A stretch of 64,000 nt of DNA from Bradyrhizobium yuanmingense (GCF_900094575.1 NZ_FMAE01000009.1:248001-312000), one strand, 5' to 3'. Numbered from the stretch's first letter, positions 17,807 to 27,348 are shown. Notes: a model not told the origin generated them from the letters alone. Numbers and translations are program-made.

Positions 17807-18585
17807 GACGCCTCCGGAAAGCGCGGCTCGGCACCGACCGGCCGGTAGCGGCGGTCGTAGTCGGCGGCATAGAGGCGGCTCTCGTCAAAATCGGCAGCGC
17901 CAAGCGTCTTGCCGACCAGGATCAGCGCCGTGCGCTCCATCTCGCCACCCACGAACGCACCGAGCGTTGCAAGCGTCGCGCGCACGATGCGCTGCTCCGG
18001 CCAGCTCGCGCGCCAGACGATCGCGACCGGGCAATCCGCGCCGTAATGCGGCGTCAGCTCGGCGACGACCTGGTCGAGCAGATGGATCGACAGGTGGATC
18101 GCGAGCACCGCGCCGGTCGCAGCGAACGCGGCGAGCTTCTCGCCCTCGGGCATCGCGCTGGCACGGCCCGGCGTGCGCGTCAGCACGACCGTCTGAGCAA
18201 GACCGGGCAGCGTCAGCTCAGCCTCCAGCGCGGCCGCGGCAGCCGAGAACGAGGGAACGCCGGGCGTCACCGAGTAGGGAATCCCGAGCGCACGCAAACG
18301 GCGGAGCTGCTCGCCCATCGCCGACCAGATTGAGAGATCACCGGAATGCAGCCGCGCGACATCCAGGCCTGCCGCATGCGCGCCTGCGATCTCGGCGATG
18401 ATCTCGTCGAGCGACATTGGCGCGGTGTTGACGATACGTGCGCCGGGCGGGCAATGCGCCAGCACGCCCTCCGGCACCAGCGAGCCGGCATAGAGACAAA
18501 CCGGACTGGCCGCGATCAGATCGCGGCCGCGCAACGTCAGCAGATCGGGTGCGCCCGGCCCGGCACCGATGAAATGCACCGTCAT
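17803..18585 (-). CDS. cobM: precorrin-4 C11-methyltransferase
   Basis: A 260-aa tetrapyrrole methylase that methylates C11 of precorrin-4 to give precorrin-5. The N-terminus VHFIGAGPGAPDLLTLRG and VCLYAGSLVPEGVL are diagnostic of the CobM/CbiF group. SAM-site segments LHSGDLSIW and YSVTPGVPSFSAAAA are present. The ATG at 18585 is chosen since it gives the family N-terminus and a 4-base overlap with the upstream cobE stop; the frame stays open further upstream but overlaps cobE fully. Coupled in the same way to cobB. Confidence 0.94.
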   Translation of the reverse strand: MTVHFIGAGPGAPDLLTLRGRDLIAASPVCLYAGSLVPEGVLAHCPPGARIVNTAPMSLDEIIAEIAGAHAAGLDVARLHSGDLSIWSAMGEQLRRLRALGIPYSVTPGVPSFSAAAAALEAELTLPGLAQTVVLTRTPGRASAMPEGEKLAAFAATGAVLAIHLSIHLLDQVVAELTPHYGADCPVAIVWRASWPEQRIVRATLATLGAFVGGEMERTALILVGKTLGAADFDESRLYAADYDRRYRPVGAEPRFPEAS

Positions 18586-18950
18586 GGGCCGTCTCCTTCG
18601 GCAATCGCGGCGGTCGCGGTGCGATCCTGCGAGACAACCCGTGCTGCAATCAACCGCGCGCGCGGACCGGCGACCGCGAGCGCAGCAGCCTCGGCTACAG
18701 ATCCGGTGCCGAATTTCTCCGCGACGAGCTTCGATTGCGTGGGCGTGTCGATGCCGGCCAGTGTCGCGGCCGGAACGGCCCTGATCGGCACGCCGCATTC
18801 ACGTGCGAGTTGCTTCAGCGCCTCGATGTCGGCCTTATCGCTGACGGTTGCCATCGCCGCAAGCCCTTCCGCACCGCCCGCAGCGAGCAGCGCTTCACGC
18901 AGCGAAGCCAGCGTCACATCGCGCTTGAAGCCGAGTCCGGCGACCTTCAT
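18582..18950 (-). CDS. cobE: cobalamin biosynthesis protein CobE (CbiG C-terminal-like)
   Basis: A 122-aa protein matching CobE, which resembles the C-terminal domain of CbiG. Its role in the aerobic pathway is not firmly established. Segments such as VAGLGFKRDVTLASLREAL, IRAVPAATLAGIDTPTQSK and FGTGSVAEAAALAVAG follow the family pattern, including the G-T-G-S-V-A-E-A-A motif. The ATG at 18950 gives a 4-base ATGA overlap with the cobL stop. It sits between cobL and cobM in a strictly overlapping operon. Confidence 0.87.
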   Translation of the reverse strand: MKVAGLGFKRDVTLASLREALLAAGGAEGLAAMATVSDKADIEALKQLARECGVPIRAVPAATLAGIDTPTQSKLVAEKFGTGSVAEAAALAVAGPRARLIAARVVSQDRTATAAIAEGDGP

Positions 18951-20128
18951 CGCACCACACTCCACTGCACCACGGGGCGTGCTGCCTCCCACGACCGATA
19001 GCGGCCGAGCGGGGCGGCATGAGAAATTTCGGCCCGCATCAGTTCGCCGCCGTGACGCCGATGCAGCTCGCCGAGCAGAGCTTCCGTCTCCAGCGTCACA
19101 GCATGCGCCACGAGCCGCGCACCCGGCGAGAACCGCGGCCAGATCGCATCAAATAACACTTCGTCGAGACCACCGCCAATGAAGACGGCATCCGGCGCTT
19201 CCAACCCGGCAAGAGCTTCCGGTGCCCTGCCCGTGAGGATTGTGATCCGATGTGCCAGACCGAAGGCGGCCGCATTCTTGCGAATGTTCGCGGCGCGATC
19301 CTCGCGCGCCTCGACCGCAATCGCCGTCCCACCATCCAGCGCCCACTCCACGGAGATCGAGCCTGAACCAGCGCCGATGTCCCACAGCCGCTCGCCGGCC
19401 CGCGGCGCCAGCGCCGAGAGCGCAAGCGCGCGCACCGGCCGCTTGGTGATCTGGCCGTCATGGACGAAGAGGTCGTCCGATAATCCCGAACTGCGGGGCA
19501 TCCCCTGTCCGCCCTTCGCCTCGACGGCGACGGTGACCAGGTTTCCGGCGAGATCACCGGCAAGACTATCGGCGCGATATTCTGTGATGCTTTCGCGCGG
19601 GCCACCGAGGGCGGCGAGCATCCAGAAGGCTGAGGCGCCCCACCCGCGCTCGCTCAACCACCTAGCCAGATCGCCAGCCGCTTTCCCATCGCGCACGAGA
19701 CAGATGATGCGCGCCCCTCGCGCCAGATGCGGGCCGAGACGCTCGAACGGTGCGGCGTGAAGCCCGAGGCAGACGGTGGATTCGAGTCGCCACCCCAGCT
19801 GCGCGGCCGCAAGCGAGAAGGTCGAAGGTGCGGGATGCGCGATCCATTCGCCGCTATCGAGCTTCTCGGCGAGGCTTGCGCCAGCGCCATGCCAGAACGG
19901 ATCGCCGGAGGCGAGCACCACCGTCGGCCTGCCGCGACAGCTCAGCACGACATCCGCATCGAACGGCACCGGCCATGGACGACCGCGGCTGCCAATTTCG
20001 GCAAGCGCAAGATGGCGCTCGCCGCCGAACACGGTTTCGGCCTTGGCAAGCGCCTTTCGGCTTGCCTCCGACAGCCCGGCAAGGCCATCTTCGCCGATAC
20101 CGATGATGGTCAGCCAGGGATCAGACAT
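18947..20128 (-). CDS. cobL: precorrin-6Y C5,15-methyltransferase (decarboxylating)
   Basis: A 393-aa fusion of a CbiE-like and a CbiT-like domain. It methylates C5 and C15 and decarboxylates the C12 acetate of dihydro-precorrin-6, producing precorrin-8X. The N-terminal half opens with WLTIIGIGEDGLAGL and contains VVLASGDPFWHGAG. The C-terminal half has the class I SAM motif LWDIGAGSGSISVEWA and VFIGGGLDEVLF. The ATG at 20126-20128 is opposed by the ATG of cobK at 20127-20129, so the two starts share the four bases CATG. AGGG lies 8 bases upstream of its start, inside the cobK coding region. Confidence 0.94.
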   Translation of the reverse strand: MSDPWLTIIGIGEDGLAGLSEASRKALAKAETVFGGERHLALAEIGSRGRPWPVPFDADVVLSCRGRPTVVLASGDPFWHGAGASLAEKLDSGEWIAHPAPSTFSLAAAQLGWRLESTVCLGLHAAPFERLGPHLARGARIICLVRDGKAAGDLARWLSERGWGASAFWMLAALGGPRESITEYRADSLAGDLAGNLVTVAVEAKGGQGMPRSSGLSDDLFVHDGQITKRPVRALALSALAPRAGERLWDIGAGSGSISVEWALDGGTAIAVEAREDRAANIRKNAAAFGLAHRITILTGRAPEALAGLEAPDAVFIGGGLDEVLFDAIWPRFSPGARLVAHAVTLETEALLGELHRRHGGELMRAEISHAAPLGRYRSWEAARPVVQWSVVR

Positions 20129-20873
20129 GATTCGCGCCCTCATTCTGGGCGGAACGGCCGATGCGAGCCTGCTCGCCGCGGAGATCGCGCGCGCCGGCAT
20201 CGATGCCGTCTATTCCTATGGCGGCCGCACCCGCGCGCCCGCCGATCAGCCGCTGCCGACGCGCATCGGCGGGTTTGGCGGCGTGAGCGGGCTGGCCGAC
20301 TACATCCGCCGCGAAGGCATCACGCATGTCATCGACGCGACGCATCCGTTCGCTGCCGAAATGAGCCGTCATGCGGTCGAGGCCTGCGCGGACACCAATG
20401 CGCCGCTGATCGCGCTGGAGCGCGCGCCCTGGACCAGGGTGTCCGGCGACAACTGGATCGAGGTCGCCGACGTCAACGCCGCCGTTGCGGCCCTGCCCGA
20501 GGTGCCGACAAACGTGTTCCTCGCCATCGGCCGTCAGCACATCGCGCCGTTCGCGGCCAAGCCGCAACATGCCTACACGCTGCGTTTCGTCGATCCGCCC
20601 GAAGCGTCGCTGCCCTTCGCGGCCGATGTGATCGTATCGCGTGGCCCCTTCACCCTCGACGGCGAGTTGGAGATGCTGCACACGCGCGGCATCGCCTGGA
20701 TCGTCGCCCGCAATTCCGGCGGCGACGGCGCGCGCGCCAAGATCGACGCGGCGCGCATGCTCGGCCTTCCCGTAATCATGATCTCGCGACCAGAGCTGCC
20801 CGAGCGCCAAAGGGTCGAGAGTGTCACTGACGTGATGCAATGGCTCGGTCATTCTGCGCGCCTCGGCGCATAG
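20127..20873 (+). CDS. cobK: precorrin-6A reductase
   Basis: A 248-aa NADPH-dependent reductase converting precorrin-6A to dihydro-precorrin-6. The nucleotide-binding start IRALILGGTADASLLA, the HVIDATHPFAAEMSR motif and the WIVARNSGGDGARAKIDAA segment are typical of CobK. It is the only plus-strand gene between 12933 and 28768. Its start overlaps that of cobL (shared CATG) and its last 25 bases overlap the end of cobJ, so it exactly fills the space between two minus-strand genes. A ribosome-binding AGGGA lies inside the cobL 5' codons. Its promoter must lie inside cobL. Confidence 0.94.
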   Translation: MIRALILGGTADASLLAAEIARAGIDAVYSYGGRTRAPADQPLPTRIGGFGGVSGLADYIRREGITHVIDATHPFAAEMSRHAVEACADTNAPLIALERAPWTRVSGDNWIEVADVNAAVAALPEVPTNVFLAIGRQHIAPFAAKPQHAYTLRFVDPPEASLPFAADVIVSRGPFTLDGELEMLHTRGIAWIVARNSGGDGARAKIDAARMLGLPVIMISRPELPERQRVESVTDVMQWLGHSARLGA

Positions 20874-21583
20874 ACCCAGCGGCCGATGCGGCGCGTCTGC
20901 GAATTGCCGACGATGACAAGCGTGCGCATGTCGGCCATCTCGGGCGTCGCCTGGTTCAGCGTCACGATCTCGATCTTTTCATCGGCCGCGCTGATCGCGC
21001 GCGCGAAGATCATGAGACGCTCGCCGCAGCCGGCCTCGCGAAGCAGCGCCAGCGCACGGCCGAATCCTTCCGGGCGGCTGGCCGAGCGCGGGTTGTACAT
21101 CGCGATGGCAAAATCGCCTTCCGCCGCGAGGCGCAGGCGCTTCTCGATCACCGCCCACGGCTTGAGATTGTCGGAGAGGTTGATCGCACAGAAATCATGG
21201 CCGAGCGGCGCGCCGGCACGCGCGGCGGCCGCCAGCATCGCGGTGACGCCGGGCAGCACACGGATCGAAAGTTCACGAAATTCCGGCGCCTGCTCGAGCG
21301 CCTCGAACACGGCGGATGCCATCGCGAACACGCCGGGATCGCCAGAAGAGACGACGACGACCTGACCGCCTTCGGCGGCAAGCCGCAGGGCTTCGCTCGC
21401 GCGTTGCAGCTCTTCGCGATTGTCGGATGGATGCAGAGTGAGCCCAGGCCGCGGCGGCACGCGCGCGACATAGGGCGCATAGCCCAGAATGTCGGTCGCC
21501 GTCGCAAGCGCGGCGGAAACTTCCGGCGTCACCAGCGCGTCGCTGCCCGGCCCGAGGCCCGCGATGATCAGTGTGCCTGTCAT
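20849..21583 (-). CDS. cobJ: precorrin-3B C17-methyltransferase
   Basis: A 244-aa tetrapyrrole methylase that methylates C17 and drives ring contraction to precorrin-4. Features are LIIAGLGPGSDALVTPEV at the N-terminus, ILGYAPYV, VVSSGDPGVFAMA, and the CobJ-specific AMYNPRSASRP and VIVGNSQTRRIGRW. It overlaps cobI by 4 bases and ends convergently with cobK with a 25-base overlap. It is the last gene of the long DUF1636-cobW-cobN-cobG-cobH-cobI-cobJ run. Confidence 0.94.
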   Translation of the reverse strand: MTGTLIIAGLGPGSDALVTPEVSAALATATDILGYAPYVARVPPRPGLTLHPSDNREELQRASEALRLAAEGGQVVVVSSGDPGVFAMASAVFEALEQAPEFRELSIRVLPGVTAMLAAAARAGAPLGHDFCAINLSDNLKPWAVIEKRLRLAAEGDFAIAMYNPRSASRPEGFGRALALLREAGCGERLMIFARAISAADEKIEIVTLNQATPEMADMRTLVIVGNSQTRRIGRWVYAPRRAE

Positions 21584-22311
21584 TCGGCGGCATCCAGATG
21601 CCGGCCCTTGCCGTGCACGAGCACGATCGCGAAATAGGGACAGTCGGCCGCATCGATCTCGGCGAGCCGCACCACGCGCTCGCCTGGCATGGTGCCACGC
21701 TCAACCAGCCAGGCATCGGCGAGCCGCCCGGCGGAGCTGAGCGCGCGGCGCACTTTTGCGAGATTGCGGCCGGTCTTCATGACGACCAGTGCATCGGAAT
21801 CGCGCATGCGGCGTTCGAGCTCGGCCTCGGGCAGCGTGCCCATCAGCACCGTCGTCACGTCGTCGCCGAGCGCGATCGGCCGGCCGACGCCGTTCCAGCA
21901 ACCGACCATGCCGGGGATGCCGGCGATCACCTCGATCTCGACGCGGCCCTGCAGGCGCGTGTGCAGATGCATGAACGATCCGTAAAAGTAGGGATCGCCC
22001 TCGCAGAGCACGACGACGTCGACGGCGCGCGAAAGCCGCGCCAGGCGCTCGGCCCATTCGTCGTAGAAGCCGGCGAGCAGCTGGACATATTCGGGGCTGT
22101 CGAAAGCGATCTCCGTCGTAACAGGATATTCCATGGGATATTCGGTAACGCCCGCAGCCAGCATGCCATCGACGATGCGGCGCGCCTGACCGGGCCTGCC
22201 CTTCTTGCGAAAATAGGCGACGTGGCTGGCGCCCCGCACCGTACGATCGGCACGCACGCTCATCAGATCAGGATCGCCGGGGCCGAGACCGCAGCAGATG
22301 ATGCGTCCCAT
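21580..22311 (-). CDS. cobI: precorrin-2 C20-methyltransferase
   Basis: A 243-aa methylase acting on C20 of precorrin-2 to give precorrin-3A. Visible are IICCGLGPGDPDLMSVRA, VAYFRKKGRPGQARRI, VLCEGDPYFYGSFM and VIAGIPGMVGCWN. The product names the first committed methylation after precorrin-2, upstream of CobG. It starts 2 bases after cobH ends and overlaps cobJ by 4 bases. Confidence 0.94.
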   Translation of the reverse strand: MGRIICCGLGPGDPDLMSVRADRTVRGASHVAYFRKKGRPGQARRIVDGMLAAGVTEYPMEYPVTTEIAFDSPEYVQLLAGFYDEWAERLARLSRAVDVVVLCEGDPYFYGSFMHLHTRLQGRVEIEVIAGIPGMVGCWNGVGRPIALGDDVTTVLMGTLPEAELERRMRDSDALVVMKTGRNLAKVRRALSSAGRLADAWLVERGTMPGERVVRLAEIDAADCPYFAIVLVHGKGRHLDAAE

Positions 22312-22313
22312 GG

Positions 22314-22943
22314 CTATTCGCTCCGGCTTGCCAGCGCGTTCACGGCAGCAACCGTGATGGCGGAGCCGCCGAGGCGGCCTTCGACGGTGAGCGCCGGTGC
22401 CGGCGGATCGGCCATCAGCGCGGCCTTGGATTCGGCCGCGCCGACGAAGCCGACCGGACAGCCGATGATCGCAGCCGGCCGCGGGCAGTCGCGATCCTCC
22501 AGCATGTTGAGCAGATGAAACAGCGCGGTCGGTGCATTGCCGATCGCGATGATCGCGCCATCAAGATGCGGCCGCCACAGCTCCAGAGCCGCGGCCGAGC
22601 GCGTGTTGCGCATGGACTGCGCCAGCGCGGGCACGGCGGGATCGCCGAGCGTGCAGATCACGGCATTGGCCGCGGGCAGTCTTGCCCGCGTAATGCCTTC
22701 GGACACCATGCGCGCGTCGCACAGGATCGGCGCCCCCTTCTGCAAGGCCGCGCGCGCGGCAATCGCCATATCAGGGGTGAAGCGGATATGCGCCTCGAGG
22801 CCAACCATCCCGGCGGCATGGATCATCCGCACCACCACCTGCTCCTCGTCCGACGTGAAGCGCGCGAGATCGGCCTCGGCCCGGATGGTGGCAAAGGATT
22901 GCCGGTAGATCACAGCGCCGTCGGTCTCGTAGGTGTGCGGCAT
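22314..22943 (-). CDS. cobH: precorrin-8X methylmutase
   Basis: A 209-aa isomerase that moves a methyl group from C11 to C12 of precorrin-8X, forming hydrogenobyrinic acid. The catalytic histidine is His42 in RMIHAAGMVG. Other landmarks are ILCDARMVSEGI, AIIAIGNAPTALFHLL and GCPVGFVGAAESK. The ATG at 22943 gives the family N-terminus (DGAVIYRQSFATIRAEADL follows closely) and overlaps the cobG stop by one base (TGATG). Confidence 0.94.
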   Translation of the reverse strand: MPHTYETDGAVIYRQSFATIRAEADLARFTSDEEQVVVRMIHAAGMVGLEAHIRFTPDMAIAARAALQKGAPILCDARMVSEGITRARLPAANAVICTLGDPAVPALAQSMRNTRSAAALELWRPHLDGAIIAIGNAPTALFHLLNMLEDRDCPRPAAIIGCPVGFVGAAESKAALMADPPAPALTVEGRLGGSAITVAAVNALASRSE

Positions 22944-24106
22944 CAGTTCCCTCCGACCAGGATGGAGGGATCGCTGACGATGTCGGCGCCGTTCAGCCCG
23001 CGCAGGACCGGCGCGTCGCGGGTCGAGCCGTCGCGGACGAGATCGAACCCGGCGCGCGTCGCAATCAGGGTAACCGCAGCCGCGCCGGAATGGGCGCAGC
23101 CCTTGCCGCAGCCGGAGACATGGAGCCGCGCGTCGGCGGGGATGCGCGGCGCCAGCGCCGCGGCCAGCGCGCGCGTATCGGCATGGGCTTCGCGGCAACG
23201 CGGCGCGCCGCTGCAGGCGATGACGCGCAGCGCCGGATCGAACGGCTCGGTGATGAGCCCCGCCGCGCTCGGCATCTCGCGCTTGCCCTCGCTCAGCACC
23301 ATCCGCCAGGGGGTCATGCGCAGCGCATGGCCGCAAGCAGAGAATTGATGCAGCGTCGCGTGCAGCATCTGCCCGAACGCCACCCCGACCATTGCGCCTT
23401 GCGGATAGTGCCCGGGACGCACCGCGGCCATCACCGGCGCAGGCTCGGTCTCGCCGCGCAAGGATTGAGGCAACTCGGCGCCGGATGCGATGTGGGCTGC
23501 CATGCGCCCTCGCCCGCCGTTTGCACCGCCGGAGATGACGAACCAGCTTGCGAGCGCCAGCGCCGCGCTCACGGCCTGTCCGCGTTCAACGGAACGACCG
23601 AGCTTGGCGCCATCGGCCCGCACCAGGAGACCGCCCGAGCGGTCGCGCTCGATGCGGATGTCGGCGGAATCGCCAGCGAGAACACGCGACCGCCCGTCAT
23701 CGATGGCGAAGCCGAACTTGGTGGGAAGCGCCAGGCCAGAATCGGCAAGCGCCTCCTCGAGCTCCGCGGCGAGCGACTGCGTTTCGTCGCCGTTGCTCCA
23801 GAATGGCGTCACCAGGATGTTGCGCCTGGCTTCGATGTCGGCGTCGGGATCGAGCAGTGCCAATCGCGCAAGACCATCGAGCAACGGCCGATGGCCGTCC
23901 TCATTCACGCCCCTGATCTGCAGATTGGCCCGGCTCGTGACGTCGATCAGACCATTGCCGAAGCGCTCGGCGAGTTCCGCAAGCCCGGAGATTTGCGGCG
24001 CTTCAAGGCGCCCACCGAACGGGCGCACGCGCACCACGAGCCCGTCGCCCGATTGCATCGGGCGCAGCGCGCCCGGACACCAACCCTTGACCGTGGCCGT
24101 GCTCAT
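22943..24106 (-). CDS. cobG: precorrin-3B synthase
   Basis: A 387-aa oxygen-dependent monooxygenase converting precorrin-3A to precorrin-3B, the hallmark of the aerobic route. It has nitrite/sulfite-reductase-like repeats: LAERFGNGLIDVTSRANLQI in the first half and VGVAFGQMLHATLHQFSA in the second. The cysteines for the [4Fe-4S] cluster occur in ACSGAPRCREAH and SGCGKGCAHSG. The TGATG junction with cobH and the 4-base overlap with cobN make it part of one translationally coupled run. Its presence rules out the CobZ variant here. Confidence 0.94.
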   Translation of the reverse strand: MSTATVKGWCPGALRPMQSGDGLVVRVRPFGGRLEAPQISGLAELAERFGNGLIDVTSRANLQIRGVNEDGHRPLLDGLARLALLDPDADIEARRNILVTPFWSNGDETQSLAAELEEALADSGLALPTKFGFAIDDGRSRVLAGDSADIRIERDRSGGLLVRADGAKLGRSVERGQAVSAALALASWFVISGGANGGRGRMAAHIASGAELPQSLRGETEPAPVMAAVRPGHYPQGAMVGVAFGQMLHATLHQFSACGHALRMTPWRMVLSEGKREMPSAAGLITEPFDPALRVIACSGAPRCREAHADTRALAAALAPRIPADARLHVSGCGKGCAHSGAAAVTLIATRAGFDLVRDGSTRDAPVLRGLNGADIVSDPSILVGGN

Positions 24107-27100
24107 GACGCCTCCCGCAGCGCCGCCGCAATCGAATTGCGGCGCGTTCGCCAGAGCGAGGCTTCGTGCAGGCGCGTGAAGCAGGTTTCCATTGCGGCGA
24201 GTGCGGACGGATTTTCGCGCGCCATGAAGGCGCGGACGTCGTCGTTGCCGAGTGTCGCGTCGTAATAGAGGTCGAACAGATGCGGCGGCACGGCGCCGGC
24301 GAGATGCGCGAAGGCAGCCATGTGCTCCAGCGTCGCGGTGATCTCGGCGGCGCCGCGGAAACCGTGGCGCATCATGCCGGCGATCCAGTCCGGATTGGCC
24401 GCGCGCGCCCGAACGACGCGCGAGATCTCTTCCGTCAGCGTGCGCGCATGCGGCTCGCCGGGCCGCGTCGCATCGAGGTGATAGAGCGACGGCACGCCTG
24501 CGCCGAGGTTCGCGGCTGCCGCGGCGATGCCTGCCTCATGCGCGGCATAATCGGCGGCCAGCAGCAGATCGGTTTCGGGCAAGTCCTGGACGTGGACAAA
24601 AGCGTCGGCGGACGCGAGACGCTGTTCGATACCTGCGCGATCCGGCTGCATCGCGCCATCGGCAGAGAACGCCCAGGACGATGCCGACAGCCACGCTTCG
24701 CCTGCGGCCTCGCGCGTCTCCGGCGTGAAGGCATCCGGGATCGCCGAGAGCCCGACGCCGTATTGTCCAGGCCGCGGCGCGAACACGCGGGACGCACGCT
24801 GGCGATAGGGATTCTCATCGCCCTCGTCCTCGCGCGCGGCGAGCGCCTCGGCGGCGGCTTCGAACAATTGCGCGAGCCCTGCGAAGACATCGCGGAACAG
24901 GCCGGATACGCGCAGCGTGACATCGATGCGCGGGCGGCCGAGCTCGGCCGGCGCGATGATGTCATAACCGGTGACACGGCCGGAAGCGTGATCCCAGCGC
25001 GGCGCAAGGCCGGCCAGATGCAACGCCATCGCGAACTCTTCGCCTGCGGTGCGCATCGTCGCCGAGCCCCAGAGATCCACCACGAGGCCCTTCGGCCAGT
25101 CGCCGTGATTCTGCAGATGACGGCGCAACAGCTCTTCGGCGAGTTTTATCCCCTGCGCATGCGCCGACGGCGTCGGCACCGCACGCGGGTCGACGGCGAA
25201 GAGGTTGCGCCCTGTCGGCAGCACATCCTGACGCCCGCGATACGGGGAGCCCGACGGCCCGGGGGCAACGCGTTTTCCGGCGAGCACGGAACGCAATGCA
25301 TCGCGCTCCGCTTCGCCGCAGGCACCGCGGCCGAACACGTGCAGGCCGTCGCCGAACTGGCTCTCCTTGAGATCGCAGACGAAGCGGTCGATTCGCGGGA
25401 TGGCTTCGGCTGGTGCTGCCGAGGCATCGAGGCCGAGATCGTCTTCGAGGCCCGCCGCCCGCGCCTCGTCACGGATCGCCGCGATCAGCCGCTGGCGGCG
25501 CGCGGGATCGAGACCGTCAGCGGTCGAATATTCGTCGAGCAGGCGTTCGAGCCGGCGCAGGCCCTCCGGCACCGCGGATGTCTCAAGCGGCGGCGGCAGA
25601 TGGCCGATCGTGACCGCGCCGATGCGCCGCTTGGCCTGCGCGGCCTCGCCGGGATCGTTGACGATGAAGGGATAGATGACGGGGAGATCGCCGATCAGCG
25701 CTTCCGGCCAGCACGCTTGCGACAGCGCCACGGATTTTCCGGGCAGCCATTCCAGCGTGCCGTGCGCGCCCATATGCACGACGGCATCGCAGCCTTGCTG
25801 CCGGAGCCAGAGATAGAACGCGACATAGGCGTGGCGCGGCGTGCGGGCGAGATCGTGATAATCGGCATCGCGCGAGGCCGCATCGCCGCGCTCGGGCTGG
25901 ACTGCGATGATCGACCGGCCGCATTGGATCGCAGCGAAGTAGAACGCGCCGTCGCGGCAGCTCGGATCGTTCTCCGGTGCGCCCCAGGCCTGCACGAGAT
26001 CGTCCTGCAAGGATTGCGGCAGGCGCGCCAGCCCCGTGCGATATTCGGCGACGCTCCAGGTCAAGCTCTGCTTCAATAGTTTTGCGCCGAGCGCATCAAC
26101 CGGCGCAACGTCGAAGCCGACCTCAGCGACATCGGAGATCAAAGCCTCGACCGACGCCAACGCATCAAGACCAACGGCGTGCGCGATCTGATGCGGACGG
26201 CCCGGATAATTCGAGAGCACGATTGCCAACCGCTTCTCGCCGGCGGGCTTCTCCGCGAGGCGACGCCAAGCCGCGACGCGCATGGCAACGGCGTTGACGC
26301 GCTCTTCGTCGGGCCTGTGCGCTAGATGCGCGAATTGCAGATCGGGATCGCGCTGACCGGCCGATTTGAAACTCACCACGCCTGCGAACAGGCGGCCGTC
26401 GACCTCCGGCAGCACGACATGCATCGCGAGATCGCCGGGCGACAGGCCACGCAGTGATTCCGCCCAATCTTCGCGCCGCGCCGTCGAGAGCGCGACCTGG
26501 AACACCGGACAGAATGCGGCATCGAACGGCGTCGTGCCGTCATCGCCAAGGGCCGAGAACGCCGTCGCATTGACGATCGCCGCCGCAGGATGTTGCGCCA
26601 GATGCGCGCGCAGCCAGTCGGCAACGCCCGGCGCCTTCAGCGATGTGACGAACACACCGTAGGCGTCAAATCCCTTCTCGCGCAGCGCGGCAATCAAGGC
26701 GTCGACCGGTCCAGTATCGGCGGCCGTGAGATAGGAGCGATAGAACGTCACAAGCGCGCGCGGCTTCCCCTCGCCAACTGGCGCGGCAATGACACCGCGC
26801 GCGGGATCATAGAATCCCATCTCGGGCACGGTCATCTCGCCGATGACCGGGCCGGCATAAAGGCCCGAGGCCAGCGCGAGCTGCGCGATCGCGGCTTGCG
26901 CGGCTACCGGGCCGCCGGTGTCGCATAGCACCTTGAGCCGCCGCAGCGTCGAGACCGGCAGGGTCGAGTACGCATCCAGCCGCGTGTCGTCGCGGCCGTC
27001 GGCCGGCAGCACGGCGAGCACGATGTTGCGCCCTTGCGCGAGTTGCTGGAGCGCCGCGAGCCCGTATGCCCAATAGGACTCCCCGCCGATCAGGCGCACC

Positions 27101-27348
27101 AATATGCCCCGCGCCTGCGACAGCGTCCGTTCGATATAGGTGTCGACCGACAGCGGATGACGCAGCTCCGCGAGATTGGCCAGCCGCAGCGACGGCAGGC
27201 TGCCCCGACCGCGGCGCCAGCCGGCCGCAAACGCGGCCAAATCGGAATCCGAATACGAGAGCACCACGAGATCGGCCGGGTCCTGGCCGATGTCTCTTGG
27301 CGTCGCGGTCTCCTCGAGACCGCGGCTCTCGCGGAAGACGACGTGCAT
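24103..27348 (-). CDS. cobN: cobaltochelatase subunit CobN
   Basis: A large (about 1081 aa) subunit of the ATP-dependent aerobic cobaltochelatase that inserts cobalt into hydrogenobyrinic acid a,c-diamide. Recognisable segments are VRLIGGESYWAYG, VLSNYPGRPHQIAHAVGLD, CDAVVHMGAHGTLEWLPGK and LVVDLWGSATMRTAGEEFA, the conserved core of the CobN/ChlH/BchH family. The ATG at 27348 yields a normal N-terminus (MHVVFRES) and overlaps the cobW stop by one base. It is shorter than the roughly 1275-aa P. denitrificans protein. Its partner AAA+ subunits (CobS and CobT in that naming) are not in the window. Confidence 0.94.
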   Translation of the reverse strand: MHVVFRESRGLEETATPRDIGQDPADLVVLSYSDSDLAAFAAGWRRGRGSLPSLRLANLAELRHPLSVDTYIERTLSQARGILVRLIGGESYWAYGLAALQQLAQGRNIVLAVLPADGRDDTRLDAYSTLPVSTLRRLKVLCDTGGPVAAQAAIAQLALASGLYAGPVIGEMTVPEMGFYDPARGVIAAPVGEGKPRALVTFYRSYLTAADTGPVDALIAALREKGFDAYGVFVTSLKAPGVADWLRAHLAQHPAAAIVNATAFSALGDDGTTPFDAAFCPVFQVALSTARREDWAESLRGLSPGDLAMHVVLPEVDGRLFAGVVSFKSAGQRDPDLQFAHLAHRPDEERVNAVAMRVAAWRRLAEKPAGEKRLAIVLSNYPGRPHQIAHAVGLDALASVEALISDVAEVGFDVAPVDALGAKLLKQSLTWSVAEYRTGLARLPQSLQDDLVQAWGAPENDPSCRDGAFYFAAIQCGRSIIAVQPERGDAASRDADYHDLARTPRHAYVAFYLWLRQQGCDAVVHMGAHGTLEWLPGKSVALSQACWPEALIGDLPVIYPFIVNDPGEAAQAKRRIGAVTIGHLPPPLETSAVPEGLRRLERLLDEYSTADGLDPARRQRLIAAIRDEARAAGLEDDLGLDASAAPAEAIPRIDRFVCDLKESQFGDGLHVFGRGACGEAERDALRSVLAGKRVAPGPSGSPYRGRQDVLPTGRNLFAVDPRAVPTPSAHAQGIKLAEELLRRHLQNHGDWPKGLVVDLWGSATMRTAGEEFAMALHLAGLAPRWDHASGRVTGYDIIAPAELGRPRIDVTLRVSGLFRDVFAGLAQLFEAAAEALAAREDEGDENPYRQRASRVFAPRPGQYGVGLSAIPDAFTPETREAAGEAWLSASSWAFSADGAMQPDRAGIEQRLASADAFVHVQDLPETDLLLAADYAAHEAGIAAAAANLGAGVPSLYHLDATRPGEPHARTLTEEISRVVRARAANPDWIAGMMRHGFRGAAEITATLEHMAAFAHLAGAVPPHLFDLYYDATLGNDDVRAFMARENPSALAAMETCFTRLHEASLWRTRRNSIAAALREAS

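Noticed and set aside
24166..26079. Plus-strand open frame of about 637 codons opposite cobN
   Set aside because: No domain recognised; the cobN reading has strong family motifs throughout.
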